From assembly GCA_946566685.1 (NCBI GenBank), contig CAMNXA010000031.1:1-34741 (forward strand): a DNA stretch of 34,741 nucleotides, in the 5' to 3' direction. The notes under the pieces are model-generated. The model saw nothing but the letters and a program-made list of their open reading frames with translations, ran no database searches and had not been told where the DNA came from. This stretch comes from an uncultured Lachnospiraceae bacterium (lineage in GTDB: Bacteria > Bacillota > Clostridia > Lachnospirales > Lachnospiraceae). Below are positions 8,028-15,073 of the stretch, one piece after another; position 1 is the first letter of the stretch; the number at the start of each line of letters is the position of its first letter. Both the position numbers and the translations under genes were made by a program.

Positions 8028-8759
8028 TCAATTGTAAACCGAGGTTCCCGTTTTGTACACGGCTCTTCTGTAATACCCGTAAGCCTCCCGGACAATCTCC
8101 GTCCTATAACGGCTCAGCGGAATCTGTGTCCGGTCATCCAGGATGACCCGCCTGCTTTCGATGGCATGAATATACTGGCAATTCACCAGATAACTTTTAT
8201 GTGTCCGTATAAACCCAAAAGGCTCAAGCTGCTTTTCCAGATCCGTCAGGCTGCCATAGCACTTCAGGTCATCCCCGCTCCTGGCACGCACATGCATCCA
8301 ATGCCCATAGATTTCTATGTACATAATATCATCGACATCCCGATAAACAATTCCTGTGCCCGTCCGAAACGGAACTTTACTGCCCACACTGCGCCTTAAC
8401 ACAGCCTTCCCCAATTCTTCCACCGCTTCCGGCAGTTCTTCCATCAGGCGGGATTTCCTTAAGAAACGAAAGGGCTGGAATTTGATGGCATCATACACCA
8501 GTTCGTCATGCCCTGTCACAAAAATCAAAAATATCTCTTCCCTGCGCCTTAACTTCCGGGCAACGGTAAAGCCGTCCATACCGGCCATATCAATGGCCAG
8601 AAAAAGAGCGTCACATTCCGGCTGGTCAGCAAGAAAGGCAGCGCCGTCATGCCAGACAGAAACCATAAGGGAACCATTCGAGACATCATACAATGTCTCG
8701 ATGGCCCCCTTTAATTCTCCTGCAAAATGGATATCATCATCACAAATGGCTATCTGCAT
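8028..8759 (-). CDS. LytTR-family response regulator with an atypical receiver
   Basis: A 243-residue protein: receiver (1-120) followed by a LytTR DNA-binding domain (about 140-235; markers GHWMHVRAR and FIRTHKSYLVN). The acidic pocket D7-D8-D9 is present. The usual phospho-acceptor position, the first Asp of FLDIxMPGMDG, reads FLAIDMAGMDG, with Ala at 55 and Ala replacing the Pro at 59. Reading the DNA directly gives GCC at that codon, one base from GAC. The receiver may therefore be a pseudo-receiver, or D57 could substitute. No partner kinase is adjacent. It starts 7 bases after GAGG. Repeats downstream of its stop codon could be its target site in front of the solute-binding protein gene. 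Confidence 0.9.
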   Translation of the reverse strand: MQIAICDDDIHFAGELKGAIETLYDVSNGSLMVSVWHDGAAFLADQPECDALFLAIDMAGMDGFTVARKLRRREEIFLIFVTGHDELVYDAIKFQPFRFLRKSRLMEELPEAVEELGKAVLRRSVGSKVPFRTGTGIVYRDVDDIMYIEIYGHWMHVRARSGDDLKCYGSLTDLEKQLEPFGFIRTHKSYLVNCQYIHAIESRRVILDDRTQIPLSRYRTEIVREAYGYYRRAVYKTGTSVYN

Positions 8760-8781
8760 ATCGTAACCTCAACTGCTATAG

Positions 8782-8811
8782 GAAAACACCAGATTCCCCT
8801 GATGGGTTTTC
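8782..8811 (-). terminator. Hairpin between the AIM24-like gene and the LytTR gene
   Basis: On the minus strand GAAAACCCATCAG can pair, with a few mismatches, with CTGGTGTTTTC around GGGAAT. It is 4 bp past the AIM24-like stop codon. The T-rich part lies inside the stem and no T-run follows, so it is a weak terminator or attenuator at best. Confidence 0.3.
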
Positions 8812-8814
8812 ACA

Positions 8815-9495
8815 CTATCTGGATGGTATCAAGCCTATGATCCGGCCCGCAAACTCATTGAAGTTCTGTGTCTGCAAAATGACATTGCCCGGCCCCGTCA
8901 GCTTCGTCAAAAACAGGCCCTCGCCGCCCAAAAAGATATTTTTCAATCCTTTGACCGTCTCTACCTCATAACGCACACTTCTCTCAAAAGCCACTACATT
9001 CCCCGTATCGACCTTGAGCACTTCACCCGGCGCCAGGTTCTTAATCACCTTGTTACCGTCAATTTCCAGAAAAACCAATCCGGTGCCGCTGATATCCTGT
9101 AAGATAAAGCCTTCGCCGCCAAATAGACCTGCGGAGAGTTTTTTCGTAAAAGTCACATTCAGATTAACCGTCTCCTGGGCGCATAAAAAAGCGCCTTTCT
9201 GACAGATCAGCCCGCCGGTCTGCCCCACATCAACAGGCAGCACCTCTCCGGCAACTGTAGAAGCAAAAGCCACCATGCTGCCCGCACGTTCCGCCCTGTA
9301 AGTGGCCATAAACAAAGATTCTCCCGAAAACATCCTGCCAATACTCTTGCCCAGGCCGCCCCGCATATTAGAATCCATGGTAATGCCATCTGACATCCAT
9401 GCCATACCGCCTGACTGGGTGTACATGGATTCTCCCGGCGCATCAAAAACAACTTCCACCGCCGGCATGGTGTCTCCAATAATCTGATACCGCAT
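8815..9495 (-). CDS. AIM24 / TIGR00266-type beta-rich protein
   Basis: A 226-residue, glycine-rich, beta-strand-rich protein without signal peptide or membrane helix. The opening YQIIGDTMPAVEVVFDAPGESMYTQ and repeated motifs such as GGEGFILQDISGTGLVFLEI and GGEGLFLTKLTGPGNVILQT are characteristic of the TIGR00266/AIM24 family. Its fold is a tandem beta-helix-like domain; the biochemical role in bacteria is not established. The start at ATG 9495 is chosen because GGAGG lies 8 bases upstream, while the GTG at 9516 has no such support. It follows the CPBP protease gene by 46 bp and precedes the LytTR gene, so the three may form one transcript. Confidence 0.85.
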   Translation of the reverse strand: MRYQIIGDTMPAVEVVFDAPGESMYTQSGGMAWMSDGITMDSNMRGGLGKSIGRMFSGESLFMATYRAERAGSMVAFASTVAGEVLPVDVGQTGGLICQKGAFLCAQETVNLNVTFTKKLSAGLFGGEGFILQDISGTGLVFLEIDGNKVIKNLAPGEVLKVDTGNVVAFERSVRYEVETVKGLKNIFLGGEGLFLTKLTGPGNVILQTQNFNEFAGRIIGLIPSR

Positions 9496-9541
9496 ATTCC
9501 GTTCCTCCTTTGTCACACATTCATCTGCCTATTAGATTTTC

Positions 9542-10336
9542 TCATATTCCACTTTCCTTGGCAAGAATATATTGTCTTATCAACAGCGCTATTAAGGTGA
9601 CAAGCGGATACAATACGGTCAGAATCACAAATAACAGGATACCGGCATCCAAAAATACATAGACAATATTGAAACCAAAATGCATCAATACCGAATAAAG
9701 CAGGTTATTGTGCCGTTCCAGCACAATATTCATGAGAACGGTGAGCGAGGTAATGACCACAATATTGGATACAATATAAGGAACTGCCCGCCAATCCGTA
9801 AAATCCGAATCTACCACCCACAAAAGCGTATGCCAGAAACACCACACCAGTCCCTGACAGATGGAAGACTTAAGAAAACTGTATCTTTGGTGAAATTCCT
9901 CTCTCATATATCCGCGCCAGCCCAGTTCCTCCCCTGTAGGTCCAGATGTAAAAGCCAGAAATACACTCAAAGGCAGAGAAACACTTCCCCAGTCTATGTA
10001 AGAAGCAATCGGCCTGTTCTCGAGCACGGAAAGAATCCCCAACGATACAATGCTGATCCCGAATATCAGGCCAAAAGAAAACAATAATAGGAGCGGTCTG
10101 ATTCTGCCGGAAAAACATCTTTTCACAAATTCCATTCTCGTCTCACCCGGCCGAAACTTTTTCCAGCCAATCAACAGTAAATAAGTCGGTGACCATGAAA
10201 TAAGATTGCGGACAATCCACATGACGACCGGCGGTGCATGAAAGATGAGACTTGCCGGACCTGCCACCAGAATAATGAGTGACCAGACTAAAATATAGGA
10301 ACTGATAACATACTTCTTTAAATAATTGGTTTGCAT
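9542..10336 (-). CDS. CPBP family intramembrane metalloprotease
   Basis: A 264-residue, highly hydrophobic protein with about seven membrane helices. The CPBP (Abi/CAAX protease) signature is present: EELGWRG with EExxxR in a loop before a helix, then FWHTLLW, then HFGFNIVY as the later His/Asn motif. These residues bind the metal and form the active site in the family. Members are used in prenyl-protein processing or bacteriocin self-immunity in other bacteria, but the substrate here is unknown. The start is supported by GGAGG nine bases upstream. A palindrome related to the TetR operator lies about 115 bp upstream, so the neighbouring TetR protein probably controls it. Confidence 0.88.
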   Translation of the reverse strand: MQTNYLKKYVISSYILVWSLIILVAGPASLIFHAPPVVMWIVRNLISWSPTYLLLIGWKKFRPGETRMEFVKRCFSGRIRPLLLLFSFGLIFGISIVSLGILSVLENRPIASYIDWGSVSLPLSVFLAFTSGPTGEELGWRGYMREEFHQRYSFLKSSICQGLVWCFWHTLLWVVDSDFTDWRAVPYIVSNIVVITSLTVLMNIVLERHNNLLYSVLMHFGFNIVYVFLDAGILLFVILTVLYPLVTLIALLIRQYILAKESGI

Positions 10337-10451
10337 TACACTTTTCCTCCTTCTTATGCGTCTATCATTGTCATTGGTTTATATGGTTCGCTACCGCACG
10401 CGATACCGTTCGGTTCCTTAATGAATAATTAACAGAAATTACCCGTGATAT

Positions 10452-10472
10452 AGACCGTCAGTCTGTCGGTTG
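10452..10472 (-). promoter_or_regulatory. Candidate second TetR operator upstream of the CPBP protease gene
   Basis: On the plus strand the right half GTCGGTTG (10465-10472) is identical to that of the palindrome upstream of the TetR gene. The spacer is again 5 bp and the left half AGACCGTC matches 5 of 8 positions of CAACCGAC. The shared block TCTGTCGGTTGT spans 12 bp. A smaller palindrome ACCGTTCGGT lies nearby at 10405-10414. Confidence 0.5.
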
Positions 10473-10478
10473 TGCTTG

Positions 10479-10508
10479 AAAAAGAAAGAGAACCTTAGTG
10501 TTCCCTCT
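10479..10508 (-). terminator. Terminator of the TetR gene
   Basis: Minus strand AGAGGGAAC (10500-10508) pairs along its full length, using G-U pairs, with GTTCTCTTT (10485-10493) around ACTAAG, followed by CTTTTTC. It lies 38 bp after the TetR stop codon and directly before the protease operator. Confidence 0.6.
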
Positions 10509-10545
10509 CCCTATTGATGTTCATTCCGCATTGCAGAAGATATCT

Positions 10546-11181
10546 TTATTCTGGCTCATCACCAAACAAAGGCATGATCGCCTCCTGCATACTCCCCTGT
10601 TCCATCTTTAAAAGCCGCTCCAGATTGTAAATAAATGCCGCCCGTTTTCTCTGCCTTTCCTCTTCGCTGTGCACCGAAAGTTCATCAAAAGCTATGTTAG
10701 CATACAGAAAGGTCATCTCCGCAGCTTCTGACGGGTAGTCCGTCTGACAGATTCCCTGCTCAATTCCCTCCTCGATCAAAGCAATGAACAGGGGATTCAT
10801 TTCAACTGACAGGCGCTCCTGTATTTTCTGATGCATCAGGGCATTCTGAGGCTTGTGCAGCTGTTCCATGATCTCATCACCGCAGCTTCCTCTCTCCTGC
10901 AGAGACTGAATCATCATGGTCAGACGCTGTAAGACCGGGATTTCCTTCTGCCCGGCCAGGGCCTTCGCCTGCGCCAGCATCTGCCCGATCATCCTGTCGA
11001 TCATGGCATCCAGAATATCCTCTTTGGACTTGAAGTGATAGTACAGTGTCCCCCTGGCAATCCCTATCTCTTCCAGAATATCATTGGTGCTGGTATGATC
11101 ATAGCCTTTGGCAGCAAACAGCCGCCCGGCCACATCCAATATCTCGTTTTTACGCTCCTGTGCTTCCTTTACGATACGCAT
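10546..11181 (-). CDS. TetR/AcrR family transcriptional regulator
   Basis: A 211-residue protein with the TetR N-terminal DNA-binding domain: KNEILDVAGRLFAAKGYDHTS, then the helix-turn-helix in STNDILEEIGIARGTLYYHF (about 31-50). The C-terminal helical part (about 60-200) is the ligand/dimer domain and gives no ligand clue. Such proteins are usually repressors released by a small molecule. A perfect palindrome overlapping its own promoter about 110 bp upstream indicates autoregulation, and a related palindrome precedes the CPBP protease gene downstream. The leader is about 100 nt long; the ribosome-binding site AGGAG is a little far (about 11 bases). Confidence 0.92.
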   Translation of the reverse strand: MRIVKEAQERKNEILDVAGRLFAAKGYDHTSTNDILEEIGIARGTLYYHFKSKEDILDAMIDRMIGQMLAQAKALAGQKEIPVLQRLTMMIQSLQERGSCGDEIMEQLHKPQNALMHQKIQERLSVEMNPLFIALIEEGIEQGICQTDYPSEAAEMTFLYANIAFDELSVHSEEERQRKRAAFIYNLERLLKMEQGSMQEAIMPLFGDEPE

Positions 11182-11282
11182 ATGTTTTATTTCTCCTGAT
11201 ATGCTGCGTTATTAGGTGGGATACTTTCATGCCTCGTTTGCTATAACGCTCTGCTTCGCTGGCAATGGTCTATATTTCTCTT

Positions 11283-11313
11283 ATTATATACGCAACCGAC
11301 TATCTGTCGGTTG
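11283..11313 (-). promoter_or_regulatory. TetR gene promoter with overlapping palindromic operator
   Basis: Plus-strand palindrome CAACCGAC-N5-GTCGGTTG (11293-11313), perfect 8-bp arms. On the minus strand it overlaps a promoter with CCGACA (11305-11310), a 16-bp spacer and perfect TATAAT (11283-11288). A bound repressor would cover the -35 and spacer, the classic TetR autoregulation layout. Confidence 0.7.
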
Positions 11314-11370
11314 TAATTGTAACATGAACTCAGGAAGCATGTCAAGTGTCCTCTGCCCTTACCTGGTAAA

Positions 11371-11443
11371 TGATCCCCGCCGGACTTGAACCGCGCATCC
11401 CAGCCTTGAAAGGGCTGTGTCCTGACCTTTAGACCAGGGGACC
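11371..11443 (-). tRNA. Divergent tRNA-Glu(TTC)-like gene, possibly a pseudo-tRNA
   Basis: The minus strand folds as a 73-nt tRNA. The 7-bp acceptor stem pairs GGTCCCC with GGGGATC (one G-U). The D-stem is GTCT/GGAC and the 5-bp anticodon stem CAGCC/GGCTG encloses CTTTCAA, anticodon TTC (Glu). The T-loop TTCAAGT is good, but the T-stem CGCGG/CCGGC has C-C and G-G mispairs in its outer two positions, and no CCA is encoded after discriminator A. Its first 15 nt overlap the end of the small HTH gene, whose stop codon lies in the D-loop. It could be a degenerate or specialised tRNA-Glu rather than the housekeeping copy. Confidence 0.6.
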
Positions 11444-11677
11444 ATATACAATGATGTCATCTATGGTAACTCCCAGCACCGCTGCAAGCACTACCAGATT
11501 ATCAATTGCTGGCATTGCCGTCCCGTGCTGCCATTTGTAAATGGCCTGGGGCGTTGCAAATCCAAAGATATCCTGCAGGTCTTTTACTGTCAGACCCGCT
11601 GCCTTTCGCAGAGTCATGATCTTCCTGCCGGTAGCTGCCATATCGATGGCAGGTAAAATAAACATTTCTTTCTCCAT
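11429..11677 (-). CDS. Small Xre-like helix-turn-helix protein
   Basis: An 82-residue protein that is essentially one Xre/Cro-type HTH: GRKIMTLRKAAGLTVKDLQD, then FGFATPQAIYKWQHGTAMPAIDNLVVLAAVLGVTIDDII. The recognition helix would be around ATPQAIYKWQHG. Two starts are possible, ATG 11677 (AGGG upstream) or ATG 11665 (GGAG six bases upstream). The last six codons (VYGPLV) and the stop are shared with the start of the tRNA-Glu-like sequence, so the natural C-terminus may have been altered. It lies 56 bp downstream of rtcB with a perfect palindrome between them. A role in regulating rtcB or itself is inference. Confidence 0.75.
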   Translation of the reverse strand: MEKEMFILPAIDMAATGRKIMTLRKAAGLTVKDLQDIFGFATPQAIYKWQHGTAMPAIDNLVVLAAVLGVTIDDIIVYGPLV

Positions 11678-11689
11678 TTCCGGCCCTGC

Positions 11690-11707
11690 CTGCGTGCGAG
11701 CACGCAG
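11690..11707. promoter_or_regulatory. 18-bp perfect palindrome between rtcB and the HTH gene
   Basis: CTGCGTGC-GA-GCACGCAG: perfect 8-bp arms with a 2-bp centre, just upstream of the HTH ribosome-binding region. No T-run follows on the minus strand, so it is not a normal terminator. A binding site for the HTH dimer or an mRNA hairpin that limits translation are both possible. Confidence 0.45.
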
Positions 11708-11733
11708 CAGTCATATCATGCCGGTGCCCTGCA

Positions 11734-12948
11734 CTACTCAGAAGCCTTAAAATTATAAACAGGTTTCATTACATCGATGATATCCACTGACTCCCTGATC
11801 ACATTAATAATGTCTTCCAGGGATTTGTAGGCCATTGGCGCTTCATCCAATGTATTTTCATTCACAGAAGTCGTATAGACGCCTTCCATTGTCTTCTTAT
11901 ATTCCTCCAGGCTGAGGCTGTTTTTGGCCTTTGTCCTGGACATCAGTCTTCCTGCCCCATGGGGCGCAGAATAATTCCACTCCGGATTTCCCCTGCCGAC
12001 TGCGAGCACGCTTCCATCCCTCATATTAATTGGAATCAGCACTTTTTCTCCATTGTGGGCCGCGATGGCGCCCTTTCTCAAAATCATTTCCTCTGTATCA
12101 ATATAATTATGAATGGTATGGAACGCCTCGCCGCCAGTCATTCCTGTTTTCTCCAGAATAATCTCGGCCATCTTCTCCCGGCTTCTTCTCGCAAATGCCT
12201 GGCAGATTTCAACATCATGAAGATACTCCTCCAGATACTTGCCGGACAGATAGCAAAGGTCTTCCGGCATGCTGGTCTCGCTCTCGTAAACCTGAAAGTG
12301 GAGCTGCTTTAACGCCTCCTGTATTTCATTCTTACGTCCCTGCTCCTTGTAGGTCCTGATGATCTCGTCACGTTTTGCCAGATAATCGCCATAGCCGCGG
12401 TTAAGGTTGACAGCCAGCTTCTGGTAAAATTCTGCAACCTGTTTGCCCAGATTCCTGGAACCGGAATGAATGACCAGATACTTCGTGCCGTCCGCTGCTT
12501 CATCAATTTCTATGAAATGATTACCGCCGCCTAATGTGCCAAGCGACCTTTCCAGTCTTTTGGCGTCCTTCAGTTCTCTGTAACATGCAAGTCCCATCAG
12601 ATCAAAACGCTCCTGCCGTCCTTCCCAGACATGCATCCCTGACGGAATAAAGTGCGCCGTCTCATCCACTTTGACAAAATCAATATCCACTTTGCCCAAA
12701 TTTACCGTATACATACCGCAGCCGATATCCACGCCGACCACATTGGGCACTGCCTTATCGGTAATCGTCATGGTGGTGCCAATGGTACATCCCTTACCGG
12801 CATGAACATCCGGCATGATCCTGATCCGTGAACCCTGCGTCATAGGATAATCGCACATACGTCTGATCTGCTCTATAGCCTCATCCTCCACTACCTTTGC
12901 ATAGCAAAGTGCCGTATTTACTTTTCCCTTGATTTCTAATGCATCCAT
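11734..12948 (-). CDS. rtcB: RtcB-type RNA-splicing ligase
   Basis: A 404-residue protein close to the 408 residues of E. coli RtcB. RtcB joins RNA ends bearing 2',3'-cyclic phosphate (or 3'-phosphate) to 5'-OH ends with GTP and Mn2+, in tRNA splicing or RNA repair. Family motifs seen are PDVHAGKGCTIGTTMT, GVDIGCGMY with the metal-binding Cys, GTLGGGNHFIEID, HSGSRNLG, and the C-terminal APHGAGRLMSRTKAK whose His is guanylylated. All appear intact. GGAGGGG lies 8 bases before ATG 12948. A terminator-like hairpin separates it from the gene upstream. No rtcA or rtcR is adjacent; its downstream neighbours are a small HTH gene and a tRNA-Glu-like sequence, which may point to tRNA repair (inference). 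Confidence 0.95.
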   Translation of the reverse strand: MDALEIKGKVNTALCYAKVVEDEAIEQIRRMCDYPMTQGSRIRIMPDVHAGKGCTIGTTMTITDKAVPNVVGVDIGCGMYTVNLGKVDIDFVKVDETAHFIPSGMHVWEGRQERFDLMGLACYRELKDAKRLERSLGTLGGGNHFIEIDEAADGTKYLVIHSGSRNLGKQVAEFYQKLAVNLNRGYGDYLAKRDEIIRTYKEQGRKNEIQEALKQLHFQVYESETSMPEDLCYLSGKYLEEYLHDVEICQAFARRSREKMAEIILEKTGMTGGEAFHTIHNYIDTEEMILRKGAIAAHNGEKVLIPINMRDGSVLAVGRGNPEWNYSAPHGAGRLMSRTKAKNSLSLEEYKKTMEGVYTTSVNENTLDEAPMAYKSLEDIINVIRESVDIIDVMKPVYNFKASE

Positions 12949-12974
12949 AATGTTCCCCTCCTTACAGATATAAT

Positions 12975-13015
12975 AAAAAACCGCCTACCCTGTGTTCCAT
13001 ACAAGATAAGCGGTT
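12975..13015 (-). terminator. Rho-independent terminator between the CotH region and rtcB
   Basis: Minus strand AACCGCTTA (13007-13015) pairs with TAGGCGGTT (12979-12987) with one G-U pair, followed by TTTTTTATT. It shares AACCGCYTRTCTTGTATG with the terminator after lysS, so the two are related copies. Confidence 0.75.
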
Positions 13016-13054
13016 CCAAAATCTATGTATCCGGTTGTCTGAATCTGTCCCTGA

Positions 13055-13204
13055 TCACAACAGGCCGACATCCTTCCCTACAGCATTTTGCACAAGTCTT
13101 ATCTCATCTGGGCACATCGAAGCAAAGCCCCTCTCATTCCGAGTAAGGGACGCATTTTCCTGATTTTCCAGATAAAAAGAACTTTTGCGTATCACTGTAA
13201 ACAT
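13055..13204 (-). CDS. Possible small hypothetical protein, 49 residues
   Basis: A short ORF between the CotH gene and its terminator. ATG 13204 is preceded by GAAAGGA with a 6-base spacer, a good ribosome-binding site. The peptide (start MFTVIRKSSFYLENQENASL) has no signal peptide, membrane helix or motif that I recognise. The same frame is open further up to 13345, overlapping the end of the CotH gene, but starts there lack ribosome-binding sites. It could be a real small gene in the CotH transcript or chance. Confidence 0.3.
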   Translation of the reverse strand: MFTVIRKSSFYLENQENASLTRNERGFASMCPDEIRLVQNAVGKDVGLL

Positions 13205-13314
13205 CTGTTTTCCTTTCCCAGATTCTTCTTTGGAATCCGCTTTACTCTCTCTATATCGTACTGTATCATAAAAATCTTTAGCTGTCATTATACTTGTGGT
13301 ATAAAAAATCGAGC

Positions 13315-14955
13315 TCACTTTTGAATCCCGTTTTGAGAAAGCCACGCCTCACCCATATTCTCTACCAGAATATTCCATACTGCGTCATATCTGTTCTCAA
13401 AAAAGGTCGTCAGGCATTCCAGATAGTTGTCAAAATCCTCTGCCTGCACTGCCGGATAAAACCGCTTGTTACTCTCCGCAAGCGGCACTGCCATCGTCCT
13501 TTTATAATCCTCCAAAAACCGGCCACAGTTTTCTGCATTTAAAACTTCTTTTCCAATATATAAGATCCGTTCCGCAAACTGCTTCCGAAATTTCTCATTT
13601 TGATAGAGAGAATAAAACATCTTATCATCGCACAGTACTTCCAGAAGAGAATCATTAGTGAAAGAATCCATTCCCCCGGAATTTACATCAAACAGCATCC
13701 ACCGCCATCTGCCGTCCCCAAATGCGGAACCCTCATCCTCCCTCGTCTTCCAGAGTGCATAATTCGCACTTGGCCAGTCCTCATGCCGCTGTATATAAAT
13801 CTGCAAGGCATAATAATCAATAAAGCTGTCTATGTCTATCATCTGGCAGGCCGCCTCATAATTTCCGTCTAAAGACATATCCTCCTCTTCTATAAACCGC
13901 TTCATCCCCAGATATTCCTCGTAATCCTCGTACTCTCCCTCTTTCAGCACGCCGGACTTGATCATGACCACATCCTTCTTTTTCGCACCATAGTGATCAC
14001 TGATAAAGGTGTCATCATATTCTTCCGACAGAAAATATATCCCCCAGTATTCTCCGTTCAAAAACAGGGCGCAGGGCATGAAACGCATGGTAGCGAAGTT
14101 CAGATCTTCCGTCAGTCTATGGATCATCGGGTCTTTGACCTTGCAATAATAATCATTTCCTCCAGCGTAAAAGACAATCCTGTGCGGGAGCTGTCCCTTA
14201 TAAAAAAGTTCCGCCTTGAATTTATTGTCGCCGCCATACTGATCTCTTGCATAACAACGGATACTTTTCTGGGCCAGCCTTCTGCTCACGCCTCCCTTGA
14301 TCCGGATCCCGCATTCCTGCTCCAAAATCTGCCTTTTGTGGTTATCGAATATGGTAATCGCGGCCTCCCGCTCCCAGTCCGTTCCTCTTTGTGTATAATT
14401 AGGATTCTCATTAGAGCCCTCCACATAAATTCCCTGCTCCGGATCAAAAAGATGATCAGGATCCGTTACAATAGAAGCCATGTATATTTCTTCATAGCCG
14501 CTTTTATCCTGGAATCCCACAAAATAAATGCCGGTGATGGAGTCAAGGCAGTTGCCCTCTTCGTCAAAAAGCGCTGCCCTCACAACATTACACTTATCAA
14601 TCTTATAGTCGGGCGCTTTATATGCCGTTGCATTGATCAAACGTTCAATACCCACGTCCTCTCTGGCGGCATATCTGTTTTCGTTATCCGTTGCATCACT
14701 TATCAATATGGGGTTATTCTTGTCGTAAAGATAATCCTCCTGCGTTGGCTCACTGCCATCCAGCGTATAGTAAATATTCCTTTTTAATACCCTGCTTCCT
14801 CCATGGATCTTAAGGGTAAAGGCATCCTCATAGTACCCGGAAGTCTGCGAAAAATAAATATGACCGTCAGACGACAGCCATACAATAACAGCCAAAATCA
14901 GTGACAAAAGAACGATTCCCGAAATATCATATATTTTACTAAAACGCCTTTTCAT
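13315..14955 (-). CDS. CotH kinase family protein with an N-terminal membrane anchor
   Basis: A 546-residue protein: short basic start, one membrane helix (about 11-29), an extracellular chitobiase/hexosaminidase C-terminal-like segment containing YYTLDGSEPTQEDY (about 62-75), then a CotH kinase domain (about 150-500). CotH-like markers are IRIKGGVSRRLAQKSIR, FLNGEYWGIYFLSEEYDD, the HEDWPSANYALWK block and WRWMLFDVNSGG. CotH of Bacillus is an atypical protein kinase of spore-coat proteins. The position usually written DxD before the glycine-rich turn reads DVN here, so catalysis is not assured. With the anchor it would act outside the membrane. A promoter is visible about 55 bp upstream. The gene is followed by a possible small ORF and a terminator. 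Not part of any recognised operon. Confidence 0.85.
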   Translation of the reverse strand: MKRRFSKIYDISGIVLLSLILAVIVWLSSDGHIYFSQTSGYYEDAFTLKIHGGSRVLKRNIYYTLDGSEPTQEDYLYDKNNPILISDATDNENRYAAREDVGIERLINATAYKAPDYKIDKCNVVRAALFDEEGNCLDSITGIYFVGFQDKSGYEEIYMASIVTDPDHLFDPEQGIYVEGSNENPNYTQRGTDWEREAAITIFDNHKRQILEQECGIRIKGGVSRRLAQKSIRCYARDQYGGDNKFKAELFYKGQLPHRIVFYAGGNDYYCKVKDPMIHRLTEDLNFATMRFMPCALFLNGEYWGIYFLSEEYDDTFISDHYGAKKKDVVMIKSGVLKEGEYEDYEEYLGMKRFIEEEDMSLDGNYEAACQMIDIDSFIDYYALQIYIQRHEDWPSANYALWKTREDEGSAFGDGRWRWMLFDVNSGGMDSFTNDSLLEVLCDDKMFYSLYQNEKFRKQFAERILYIGKEVLNAENCGRFLEDYKRTMAVPLAESNKRFYPAVQAEDFDNYLECLTTFFENRYDAVWNILVENMGEAWLSQNGIQK

Positions 14956-15011
14956 GAAATCTCCTCATTTACAGGACAATATACCCGCCATGGTTCCCTT
15001 TTTCTTTTTAC

Positions 15012-15040
15012 ATCTTATGCTATCTTTCTTATAAAATCAA
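15012..15040 (-). promoter_or_regulatory. Promoter of the CotH-like gene
   Basis: Minus strand TTGATT (15035-15040), 17-bp spacer, TAAGAT (15012-15017). Distance to the ATG at 14955 is about 55 bp, with GAGGAG just before the start. Confidence 0.45.
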
Positions 15041-15073
15041 GCCTTTACAAACTTCTACTCTTTACTTCCATGA
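15012..15073. other. Gap between the broken regulator and CotH
   Basis: Apart from the CotH promoter listed separately I see nothing else here: no clear terminator follows the broken regulator. Confidence 0.3.

Noticed and set aside
13993..14787. 264-codon plus-strand open frame
   Set aside because: Antisense to the CotH-like gene, no motif or start signal.
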